Part shown: positions 1 to 5,870 of the stretch, piece by piece | How positions within the stretch are numbered: the stretch's first letter is position 1 | Layout of the letters: the number at the start of each line of letters is the position of its first letter | Source: an uncultured Collinsella sp. | GTDB lineage: Bacteria; Actinomycetota; Coriobacteriia; Coriobacteriales; Coriobacteriaceae | DNA: 11,438 nucleotides | NCBI GenBank assembly: GCA_900541145.1 | Contig: UQIH01000033.1 | Span: 1-11,438 of the forward strand | Direction: 5' to 3' | Notes under the pieces: generated by a model | Seen by the model: only the letters and a program-made list of their open reading frames with translations | What the model was told of the DNA's origin: nothing | Databases searched by the model: none | Translations under genes and position numbers: made by a program

Positions 1-35
1 CGCGCGGCGGGGGCGAGGCGAATGGCTGAGCGGTA

Positions 36-63
36 TCGATATGCGGGTTCAACGGCATATCGA
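36..63. repeat. 9-bp perfect inverted repeat downstream of the ABC ATPase gene
   Basis: The arms TCGATATGC (36-44) and GCATATCGA (55-63) are perfectly complementary around a 10-base loop. The repeat lies just beyond the 3' end of the minus-strand bacteriocin/ABC operon, so it could act as an end-of-operon stem. No T-run follows it in the minus direction; in the plus direction TTTTT occurs only at 73-77, ten bases past the stem. An intrinsic terminator is therefore not established. The remaining bases 1-35 show no gene. Confidence 0.45.
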
Positions 64-88
64 CCACATAGATTTTTAACTTGCATTT

Positions 89-829
89 CTACCCGCCCTT
101 TTCGTAGAGTCGCCGATACGTGCTTAGCGCACCCTCGGCGCGTCCGGCAGGCTTTGCGAAATGGGATCCAGGAGACTTCGGCGCAGCATCATCTTGCGGA
201 ATGCTTCTAATGAGCCTCCCATCCTTCAAAAACAGAATCTCATCGCACAGCCTATCGACCGAATCCAAGATGTGGGATGACATGATGATGCACGTACCAG
301 AATCGGCCAGCTTCCTGAGAATCTCGGAATGCAAGTCCACCCTGCTGGGGTCGAGCGCGTTCATGGGCTCATCTAATAGAAGGTACCGCGCGCCCGTCGC
401 ATACGCAATCGTCAGGGTAAGCTGCTGCTTCATGCCCTGGCTCAGAGTGCGGATCCTCATCTTCGCGAACTCGCCTATCTGCGTTCGTTCCACTATCTCT
501 TCGATATCGCGAGCATGCGGCCACATATCGCAAACCATCTTGAGGTGATCTTCCGCACGCAATCCGGGATACAGCAGCGTCCCCTCACCAGGTGCATAGA
601 AGATCATAGAACGGACCTCTCTCGCACCCGTACCCTGCACCTCATCCAGAACGATGCTCCCGTCCACGCGAGGACCCGGCAAACCTGCCATCGCACGCAG
701 CAACGTCGTCTTTCCATGCCCGTTCGGAGCGACGAGACCGTAGACCGTACCCGGGGCAAACTCAGCGTTCACCGAATCTACGAGCACCTTCTTTCCATAA
801 GAGATCGTCAGCGTTTGAAGGTCAATCAT
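89..829 (-). CDS. ABC transporter ATP-binding protein of a bacteriocin-type export/immunity system
   Basis: Cytoplasmic ATPase expected to power the membrane protein encoded just upstream. Numbered from the first ATG (838), it has a Walker A APNGHGKT at 37-44, signature LSQGM at 132-136, Walker B YLLLDEP at 152-158, D-loop NALD at 160-163 and the switch histidine H189. Walker A begins with Ala instead of the usual Gly, and the Q-loop position (after YAP, about 84) is Gly rather than Gln. An ATG at 838 overlaps the permease stop (ATGA), but AAAGGGG lies directly against it. The second ATG at 829 has that site at a 9-base spacing, so 829 is preferred. Length (246-249 residues) suits a stand-alone BcrA/CcmA-like subunit. 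It is the last gene of the unit and translationally coupled to the permease. The role in immunity or export is inferred from gene order. Confidence 0.9.
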   Translation of the reverse strand: MIDLQTLTISYGKKVLVDSVNAEFAPGTVYGLVAPNGHGKTTLLRAMAGLPGPRVDGSIVLDEVQGTGAREVRSMIFYAPGEGTLLYPGLRAEDHLKMVCDMWPHARDIEEIVERTQIGEFAKMRIRTLSQGMKQQLTLTIAYATGARYLLLDEPMNALDPSRVDLHSEILRKLADSGTCIIMSSHILDSVDRLCDEILFLKDGRLIRSIPQDDAAPKSPGSHFAKPAGRAEGALSTYRRLYEKGG

Positions 830-834
830 CGAGA

Positions 835-3057
835 TCATCCCCTTTCGATCTTTGGAACACTCAGGCGCACCATCAACGGAGATACGGCGCCCAAGACCAC
901 CAGCAGAGCGCCCGATGCGCCGACGACCTCTCCAAAAGGCATCGCGTTCGTCCCTCGCCCAAGGAACCCAATCGTCCCCACCTGGGAAGCGGGATCAAAC
1001 GAGGCGAATGGAGCCAGCAGCGCGACGCCCATGCCCACGCTTTCAACATGAGCGCTCAACGAACCCAACACCAAGAGAACCGCGCAAACCATTCCGGTGA
1101 CAACGGGGTTGCGGCTAATCGCTGCTGTCAACGCAGCGACGACGGAAATCACGCCGTATGCCATGACCAGCAACGGAATACTGCACAACACCGCCTCCCC
1201 CACCGTGGACGTTGTCGAAGCTCCCGCCCGAATGAGAGCGACGGGATACTCCGATCCACCCGCACCGTTCTTAATCACGGACACAACGACAGCGGGAACC
1301 ATCGACACCAAAAGCAGCACCAAGCCAAGCAGGAGAGCCAGCGCAACAGCCGTCAGAAAACGCACATGCGCTGTTGCGGGGATCTGGAGAACCAGAAGGG
1401 AACGACACTGCAGGTGGGTGCACGCGAGCGATGTGACAACCACGGGCAACAGCAAAAATAAGGAGGGAAGCGCTGCCTGGAGATACGAAAGGAGGATTAA
1501 TGGGGGCATCTTCGTACTTAACTCGTAAACCTTGGGGTCCGGCAAGCTCGCGATCGACTCAAGCAGAAGGGCGCGCGCCTCCGCACGAGAAGGAGTCTCC
1601 GGCTCGATTCCGATCGATTGCAGGAGAGTCGCATCTGCCGCGCCCAGCTCACCTCGAGCGCGCTCGTACGTCGCAAGGCTTCGAAACCCCTCCGCAGGCA
1701 TAGGCGCGTACACGAAACCCGAAAGAGCATCCCGCATGTCTTCCAGGGCCGCTTTGCCCTCGACGTCCATATTCGCAGCGTTCTGCTCTAGATACCGATC
1801 TATTGAACGGAGCTCCCCATCCCTATACCGAACAGCGGAAACGTTATCAGCGTCAGGAAACATCTCGACCAGAGCCGGGGCCAGCATCGTCGTCGACATT
1901 GCAATCGCGCATACGGCGAGGGTAGGAGAACGCAGGAGCAGTTTCCCCATCGTTCTTACGTATGCAACGGCGGAGGCACAAGCGCTCGAACGAGTTGCCG
2001 TTCTCGATGCAGTGAAGGAACCTCTCTCAAGACAAATCGGGGATATCGGGCACGCGCAGCCGCTCTTTCCAGCAACGCAAAGCAGGCTAATTGCCAGCAC
2101 CTCGATCCCGATTGCGCATACGAGGGCAATCGCGCCACGCTCGAAGCAAAGTCCAGGCAGATTCACTATCTGCGTTGTCGGGTACGGGCTATAGGCGCCG
2201 ACGGTCAACTCAGTGTTCGCATACGTAAGGGGATTCAACAGGGCGAACTCACGTAAAGCGATGGATCTTCCGTAATACCCGGGAACCATCGTCACCCCCA
2301 TCAGGGCACATACGAACACGATTCCAAGCGTAGGGTTATTGGCAATCTTCACGGCAAGGTGAACGACAAGCGAGATGAACGCTGCCACCAAGAATTGCAA
2401 GATGGCCGTCTGCGCGAACACCAGCCAAGCCGGTTTGATAACCGGAGTCGCATATTGAATGTAGCCTATCGGATAGAACGGCGAGCCCGGGCCATTCTTC
2501 ACAAGCGCGGCGATTATCCCTGGAAGATTGATGGCGAGGACGGCAAGCATTGCAAAAACACTCGCCCATACGCTCGATGCAACAAGTCTACCCAGCTCGC
2601 CCATCGGTGCCTGGATGATGAGCTTTTCACGTTTGTTAAGACGCGCGGCAAGGAACGAGACGGCAACGGCCGTTGCGACCCATAGCAAGTACTCCTTCGA
2701 TCCGTCATAATAGGTGTACTCTCCATCCGATATCTGCAGAAACGGAAGTAGGGGAGAGAGCGGTGCCAAGATAAGACGTCCCGCGGCAAGAGGGTACAGA
2801 AGCGCGGGCATGCTTGATGAAGAGGTATAGACACCGTCCTCCCCCGCATTCACAAGCGCATCCACATAGGATGCTGACAATTCCTGCTCAACACGGGTTA
2901 TTCCCGACTCGAGGTATTCGACCCGTCCGTCGATGCCAGCCGCGCTCCTGAAGACGGGCAGAGCACAAAGAACCATCAACGCAACAACGACAACACAGAG
3001 CGACCTGGAGGAGAGAAGCGACCTAAAGATCGCCTTCGAGATTTTGAGCATATTCAT
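835..3057 (-). CDS. Large duplicated ABC-type membrane protein, probable bacteriocin immunity/export permease
   Basis: A polytopic membrane protein of 740 residues. Hydrophobic segments occur at about 19-36, 123-138, 157-185, 210-233, 243-258 and 309-327, then 376-396, 520-545, 566-594, 620-645, 651-668 and 710-730. The two halves share a motif: KNGPGSPFYP at 187-196 and KNGAGGSEYP at 596-605, each followed by equivalent helices. This is therefore an internal duplication that puts both permease halves in one chain. Each half has a large non-membrane loop after its first helix (about 40-120 and 397-515). The ORF extends to an ATG at 3123, directly after the preceding gene's stop, but a hairpin lies in that stretch. 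The ATG at 3057 begins a typical positively charged N terminus (MNMLKISKAIFR), with AAGG six bases upstream. In the lactococcin 972 family, a large membrane protein followed by an ATPase sits downstream of the bacteriocin, as here. Whether it exports the peptide or removes it for self-protection cannot be told from sequence. Confidence 0.8.
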   Translation of the reverse strand: MNMLKISKAIFRSLLSSRSLCVVVVALMVLCALPVFRSAAGIDGRVEYLESGITRVEQELSASYVDALVNAGEDGVYTSSSSMPALLYPLAAGRLILAPLSPLLPFLQISDGEYTYYDGSKEYLLWVATAVAVSFLAARLNKREKLIIQAPMGELGRLVASSVWASVFAMLAVLAINLPGIIAALVKNGPGSPFYPIGYIQYATPVIKPAWLVFAQTAILQFLVAAFISLVVHLAVKIANNPTLGIVFVCALMGVTMVPGYYGRSIALREFALLNPLTYANTELTVGAYSPYPTTQIVNLPGLCFERGAIALVCAIGIEVLAISLLCVAGKSGCACPISPICLERGSFTASRTATRSSACASAVAYVRTMGKLLLRSPTLAVCAIAMSTTMLAPALVEMFPDADNVSAVRYRDGELRSIDRYLEQNAANMDVEGKAALEDMRDALSGFVYAPMPAEGFRSLATYERARGELGAADATLLQSIGIEPETPSRAEARALLLESIASLPDPKVYELSTKMPPLILLSYLQAALPSLFLLLPVVVTSLACTHLQCRSLLVLQIPATAHVRFLTAVALALLLGLVLLLVSMVPAVVVSVIKNGAGGSEYPVALIRAGASTTSTVGEAVLCSIPLLVMAYGVISVVAALTAAISRNPVVTGMVCAVLLVLGSLSAHVESVGMGVALLAPFASFDPASQVGTIGFLGRGTNAMPFGEVVGASGALLVVLGAVSPLMVRLSVPKIERG

Positions 3058-3090
3058 CGCCAACCTTAACCTCATCCAGTCGGAACAGAG

Positions 3091-3113
3091 GGGCCGAACA
3101 AAATGCTCGGCCC
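3091..3113 (-). promoter_or_regulatory. Intercistronic stem-loop between bacteriocin and permease genes
   Basis: GGGCCGA (3091-3097) and TCGGCCC (3107-3113) form a perfect 7-bp stem with a 9-base loop, between the bacteriocin stop (3124) and the preferred permease start (3057). No T-run follows, so it is not a classic terminator. It could be a partial attenuator or an mRNA-stability element that keeps the small secreted product more abundant than the transporter. It also argues against translation starting at 3123. Confidence 0.45.
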
Positions 3114-3123
3114 TTCCTCGCAT

Positions 3124-3489
3124 CTAGTAGGTGCTATAGACAAATTGCCATTTATCAGTTGTGCCAAGAACACCACAGGAGCACATTGCAGCGAGGCGGG
3201 ATTCCCTATGATGCGCGGATCGGCGATAGCCATTTCGGTAGGAGATCGTCTTGTAAGAGATGTTGAACATCGAGATGCTGTGCCCGCTTACGCCGCGAGG
3301 ACAGCTGTAGCTCCAGTAGGAATCGACGACGTCGTCCGTATACCCGAGGGGCTCAACGAGGGCACACTGGCTGCTCTCCTGGGAAGGAGGCATCGGGGTA
3401 TCCGCAAAAGCGGGGGCTCCCGGCAGCAACAGACAAAGAGCGAGGCCGAGGAAAACCAAGAGCTAACACGACTTAACAGTACTGAACAT
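3124..3489 (-). pseudogene. Lactococcin-972-like secreted bacteriocin precursor, interrupted by an in-frame TAG at codon 9
   Basis: The reading frame starts at ATG 3489 behind GGAGAGG (3499-3493) and reads MFSTVKSC, then TAG (3465-3463), then a hydrophobic run ending PGAPAFA|DT, a typical signal-peptide h-region and cleavage site after residue 29. The 92-residue mature part contains SYWSY, GHSIS and four cysteines, and ends TTDKWQFVYSTY. From memory, lactococcin 972 has a related pattern of Tyr/Ser-rich start, G-S-x-H-S and an ending near TEKASFYYNFW. The family assignment also rests on the downstream large membrane protein and ABC ATPase, the order known for that family; there the mature peptide targets lipid II at the septum. 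The amber codon should stop synthesis. A TTG at 3459, two codons after the TAG, could allow re-initiation, but the product would lack the basic n-region (Lys6) and has no ribosome site of its own. Whether the TAG is a real mutation or a read error is unknown. Confidence 0.65.
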
Positions 3490-3520
3490 AATCCTCTCCA
3501 ATCTAGAGGGGTTTCGGTTG

Positions 3521-3572
3521 CAGCATGCTGTGATTACTTGCCGGCAAAGTCAATTTAACATAAACTGTTAAA
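3521..3572. promoter_or_regulatory. Divergent control region with three dyad symmetries
   Basis: Between the divergent bacteriocin and DUF2975 genes lie three perfect dyads: CAGCATGCTG (3521-3530), TTGCCGGCAA (3538-3547) and TTTAACA-N5-TGTTAAA (3554-3572). The third looks like a repressor operator. A candidate minus-strand -35, TTGACT (3553-3548), lies directly beside it, but no convincing -10 stands 17 bases on. For the plus strand, TTGCCG (3538-3543) and TAAACT (3561-3566) are 17 bases apart, which would place the third dyad over the -10. The YozG-like repressor encoded at 4132 is the obvious candidate ligand; that is inference. Confidence 0.45.
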
Positions 3573-3599
3573 TAGTAACCTGAGTTTTTTAAATTTTTC

Positions 3600-3612
3600 G
3601 GAGGTTATTATT
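3600..3612 (+). promoter_or_regulatory. Ribosome binding site GGAGG in front of a probable ATT start
   Basis: A perfect GGAGG (3600-3604) is followed after five bases by ATT (3610-3612), in frame with the DUF2975 gene. No ATG, GTG or TTG occurs in that frame until GTG 3703, which has no Shine-Dalgarno sequence. The site therefore fixes the start at 3610, either as a rare ATT initiator or as a mutated ATG. Confidence 0.5.
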
Positions 3613-4122
3613 AGTTCCGACAATCGCACTCCCCGGCTTCATTCCTTCCGCATCGCATGTGCGATAGCCTCTGCGACCCTTTGCGCCACCGCCATCGCAC
3701 AAGTGGCGTTCTCCTTAAAGCCAGCAATCGAAATGCTCGACAACCCTGTAATTGCAGACTCCCCCGCGTATCCAGCCCTTGCGATCTCGACATTGGTCCC
3801 TGCCGTCATCGGTATCGCTACGACCATCCTCAGCGCCGTTCTCGTGTGGACGATCAAGAGCGGAGACCCCTTCAAGAAAGGGTCTGCGACATGCTTGAAG
3901 GTGCTCGGCATTCTCTTCGTTGTTCAAGCTGCCACCAGCCTCTACGCCGGCTCACTCAAAACCTCCGTTTCGATGTTTGGCGGCGAGGGGGCCGTCGGCG
4001 CCCAAGAGATCGCTTCATCATTCGATTGGACCTCTCTGGTTCTCGGCATCGTCCTGTTCATGCTTTCCCAGCTCTTCTTGTACGCCCGAGAGCTGTACCT
4101 CGACTCCGACGAGATTGCGTAA
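3610..4122 (+). CDS. DUF2975-type four-helix membrane protein
   Basis: Read from ATT 3610, the product has 170 residues with hydrophobic segments at about 14-36, 57-80, 94-111 and 141-158, and a C terminus (ARELYLDSDEIA) of the kind seen in DUF2975 proteins. Starting at GTG 3703 would give 139 residues and remove the first helix (around RIACAIASATLCATAIAQ). The upstream frame is open, hydrophobic and preceded by GGAGG, which supports the longer form. Function is unknown; DUF2975 genes are commonly followed by a small YozG-like Cro/C1 regulator, and here that gene starts nine bases after this stop. The pair is divergent from the bacteriocin unit and shares its control region, so it may sense or respond to the membrane or to the bacteriocin (inference). 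Confidence 0.75.
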   Translation: MSSDNRTPRLHSFRIACAIASATLCATAIAQVAFSLKPAIEMLDNPVIADSPAYPALAISTLVPAVIGIATTILSAVLVWTIKSGDPFKKGSATCLKVLGILFVVQAATSLYAGSLKTSVSMFGGEGAVGAQEIASSFDWTSLVLGIVLFMLSQLFLYARELYLDSDEIA

Positions 4123-4131
4123 GGAAACGCC

Positions 4132-4383
4132 ATGCCCGTAATTGTTCGCCTCGACAAGATCATGGCCGAGCGAAAGATTTCCTCGAACGAACTTGCCGAA
4201 AGGATTGGAACCACGCCCGTGAACCTGTCCCGTATTAAAAAAGGGCATATTCGCGGCATTCGCTTCAACACACTCGAGCAGCTATGCCTCGCCCTTCGTT
4301 GCCAACCCGGAGACCTTCTCGAAGTCATGAGCGAAGAGGATGCCCGAAAGGAGTTCGGACTCGATTGGTCCGCCGAGGATTAG
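4132..4383 (+). CDS. YozG-like Cro/C1-type helix-turn-helix regulator
   Basis: A small cytoplasmic DNA-binding protein of 83 residues. The region MAERKISSNELAERIGTT (about 11-28) followed by VNLSRIKKGHIRGIRFNTLEQLCLAL gives the helix-turn-helix with its recognition helix. CQPGDLLEVM ends the domain in the way typical of the HTH_26/YozG group. The start ATG 4132 has TAAGGA just upstream, overlapping the stop of the DUF2975 gene, so the two are co-transcribed and probably coupled. It likely represses its own operon and perhaps the divergent bacteriocin unit through the dyads at 3521-3572 (inference). Its TAG stop is followed without a gap, and in the same frame, by the recombinase remnant. Confidence 0.88.
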   Translation: MPVIVRLDKIMAERKISSNELAERIGTTPVNLSRIKKGHIRGIRFNTLEQLCLALRCQPGDLLEVMSEEDARKEFGLDWSAED

Positions 4384-5109
4384 AGGGCGGTCGTACTCGC
4401 CCTGCACACGGGGATGCGAATCGGCGAGGTCTGCGGCCTTCGGTGGTGCGATGTGGATTTCGAGACGGGCCTGATCTCGATCAGACACTCGGTGGCGTAC
4501 GCGAAGGGAATGGGTTCGTTCATCAAGGACACCAAGACCCATGACGCCAGGGGTATCCCCATCGACCCGGTCGGCCTACTCCCCTTCCTGAAGGAGACCC
4601 ACGAGATCGACTGCGGAAAGCTGCGCTTGCGCGGCCTTACCGGGGCGGTCGAGATCGGGGACTGCTACATCCTGTCGGAGCCGGGCGCGACCTTCGCGAC
4701 GACAAGCTATATCCGCAGGGCGTTCAAGACGTTCTCGGAGACCAACGGCCTCATGGGCACCAACGACGAGCTGATCACGTTCCACGGCCTTTGCCACACG
4801 TTCGCAACGCAGTGGATCCGCCAAGGCGGCGATATCAAGGCGCTCCAATCGATCCTCGGCCACAAGGACGCCATGGCGACGCTCAACGTCTACGCCGACA
4901 TCGAGCCCATCTCCAAAATCCATAACATGCTGCGCGCCACGCCGTGCCTTTGGCGCGGGCACCTCGGGCCGAGGGTCGATCCGGGTCCCATGTTCCAACA
5001 GAGGATCCAGGAGTCCATCGAGACGCTCCAGGCGTTCGGCTACGGCATCACCGAGCCGGACGACCGAAATATCGCCATACGCGACGTGAAGACGAACAGT
5101 TGGCTCTAG
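4384..5109 (+). pseudogene. Tyrosine recombinase/integrase remnant: N-terminally truncated, with a catalytic Arg replaced by Cys
   Basis: The reading frame opens right after the repressor's TAG and reads RAVVLALHTGMRIGEVCGLRW, the start of an integrase catalytic domain. The core-binding and SAM-like N-terminal domains (about 150-200 residues) are missing. Counting from ATG 4414, the first catalytic Arg is R2, a probable catalytic Lys is K41 (TKT), and the HxxR box reads H124-G-L-C127, so the second catalytic Arg is lost (TGC at 4792-4794, one transition from CGC). ILGH (H150) and the nucleophile Y160 (NVYADI) are intact. Both the truncation and the missing Arg predict an inactive enzyme. It is probably what remains of a phage- or transposon-like integrative element whose deletion joined it to the repressor gene. 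No attachment site or tRNA gene was found nearby. The ATG at 4414 lies inside the domain and is not a credible natural start. Confidence 0.88.
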
Positions 5110-5435
5110 CTCACCGAGTACGCGGCAGTGCTGGGCCCATCCCAACTGAGGTCACGGTGGTCCGATAGGGGCGCCGCCCGCGGCATGCGCCGCGGAGCGG
5201 TATCCCCTACCGAAGGGCGGGGATGCCCTCCGCTTCCAGTTCGGAATCAGCCGTCGGAGGCGTTCGGCTGACTGCGGGAACGGCCTGTCCGCTCAATGTG
5301 TTCGGCTGAGATCGGAAATCAACCCAACACGAGCCGGACACGCGCCAGACGGCTCTTCCCCGTACGGCCTTCCCCCTTACGCTCATGTTGCAGGCATGTA
5401 ACGCCGCAGCGAGCGCGCCTTTTTTGCGCCAGACA
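5110..5435. other. Gene-free stretch between the recombinase remnant and the ACT-domain gene
   Basis: No credible gene is visible on either strand. It contains an inverted repeat, TCAGCCG (5247-5253) with CGGCTGA (5265-5271), and a 10-base direct repeat GTTCGGCTGA at 5262-5271 and 5300-5309. A T6 run occurs at about 5420-5425 within a GC-rich context, without a clear terminator stem. It probably holds the boundary between the former mobile element and the conserved chromosome, but no duplicated attachment core could be identified. Confidence 0.4.
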
Positions 5436-5458
5436 GGTACAATGATGAACACTGTACC
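5436..5458 (+). promoter_or_regulatory. Putative -10 with overlapping GGTACA-N11-TGTACC dyad upstream of the ACT gene
   Basis: TACAAT (5438-5443) is a good -10 hexamer about 60 bases before the ACT start, although no clear -35 stands 16-18 bases upstream. It is embedded in a perfect inverted repeat, GGTACA (5436-5441) and TGTACC (5453-5458). The spacing of 17 bases between corresponding half-site positions suits a dimeric regulator covering the -10 and start point. Confidence 0.4.
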
Positions 5459-5505
5459 GTAGCGGAGCGCCCCGCGCGCGCCGCAATCACGCGAAAGGGT
5501 TTCCC

Positions 5506-5793
5506 ATGGCCGAGATCTCGTCCTCCCGTATCGTCATCACCGTCCTTGGCAAGAACCGCCCCGGTATCGTCGCCGGCGTCACCCGTGTTCTGGGCGAGGC
5601 CAACGTCGACATCCGCGACATTACGCAGTCCATTATCGAGGACATCTTTACCATGACCATGCTGGCCGACACCGCCGAGTCCAAGCTCGACTTCGCCGAG
5701 CTGCAGAAGGCCCTGGCCGAGGCCGGCGAGCTTTCGGGCGTCAACGTGTCCATCCAGCGCGAGGACGTCTTTAACTTTATGTACCGCCTGTAG
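5506..5793 (+). CDS. ACT-domain protein, UPF0237 type
   Basis: A 95-residue protein that is a single ACT domain, a small ligand-binding fold usually recognising amino acids. The ligand-loop motif GKNRPGIVAGVT lies at 15-26. The conserved body (VDIRDITQSIIEDIFTM) and the closing IQREDVFNFMYRL (83-95) are characteristic of the UPF0237 family, whose members are about 90 residues. Start ATG 5506 follows AAAGGG at a six-base spacing. In many bacteria this gene is followed by a UPF0210/DUF711 protein; here citrate synthase follows after 77 bases on the same strand. Its exact ligand and role are unknown; a part in regulating amino-acid or central metabolism is inference. Confidence 0.93.
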   Translation: MAEISSSRIVITVLGKNRPGIVAGVTRVLGEANVDIRDITQSIIEDIFTMTMLADTAESKLDFAELQKALAEAGELSGVNVSIQREDVFNFMYRL

Positions 5794-5807
5794 CGAACAA
5801 GCCGCTC

Positions 5808-5846
5808 GGGGCAGCTTGACGTCATATCGTCCAAGCGCGCGGCCCC
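5808..5846 (+). promoter_or_regulatory. Possible leader stem-loop between the ACT and citrate synthase genes
   Basis: In the 77-base gap, GGGGC (5808-5812) can pair with GCCCC (5842-5846), and inside it GCTTG (5814-5818) with CAAGC (5832-5836), extended by ACG/CGT across a one-base bulge. No T-run follows, so this is not a terminator. TTGACG (5816-5821) resembles a -35, but no -10 is seen. Confidence 0.3.
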
Positions 5847-5870
5847 AAAGCGGACCGGAGAGGAGCGCGC

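Noticed and set aside
20..80. Possible tRNA-like segment (D-arm-like bases followed by GGTTCAA)
   Set aside because: The 9-bp repeat is incompatible with a cloverleaf, and there is no acceptor or anticodon arm.
22..210. Short plus-strand open frame near the window start
   Set aside because: Overlaps the ABC ATPase 3' end on the opposite strand, has no recognisable domain or ribosome site, and crosses an inverted repeat.
3058..3123. Upstream extension of the permease to ATG 3123
   Set aside because: The added residues are not hydrophobic and span a GC-rich hairpin; the ATG at 3057 has a better N terminus.
3103..3558. Plus-strand open frame opposite the bacteriocin gene
   Set aside because: No ribosome site or recognisable domain; the minus frame has a signal peptide and operon context.
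5207..5452. Minus-strand open frame of 81 codons in the gap before the ACT gene
   Set aside because: No ribosome site, domain or conserved context, and it overlaps the putative ACT promoter.
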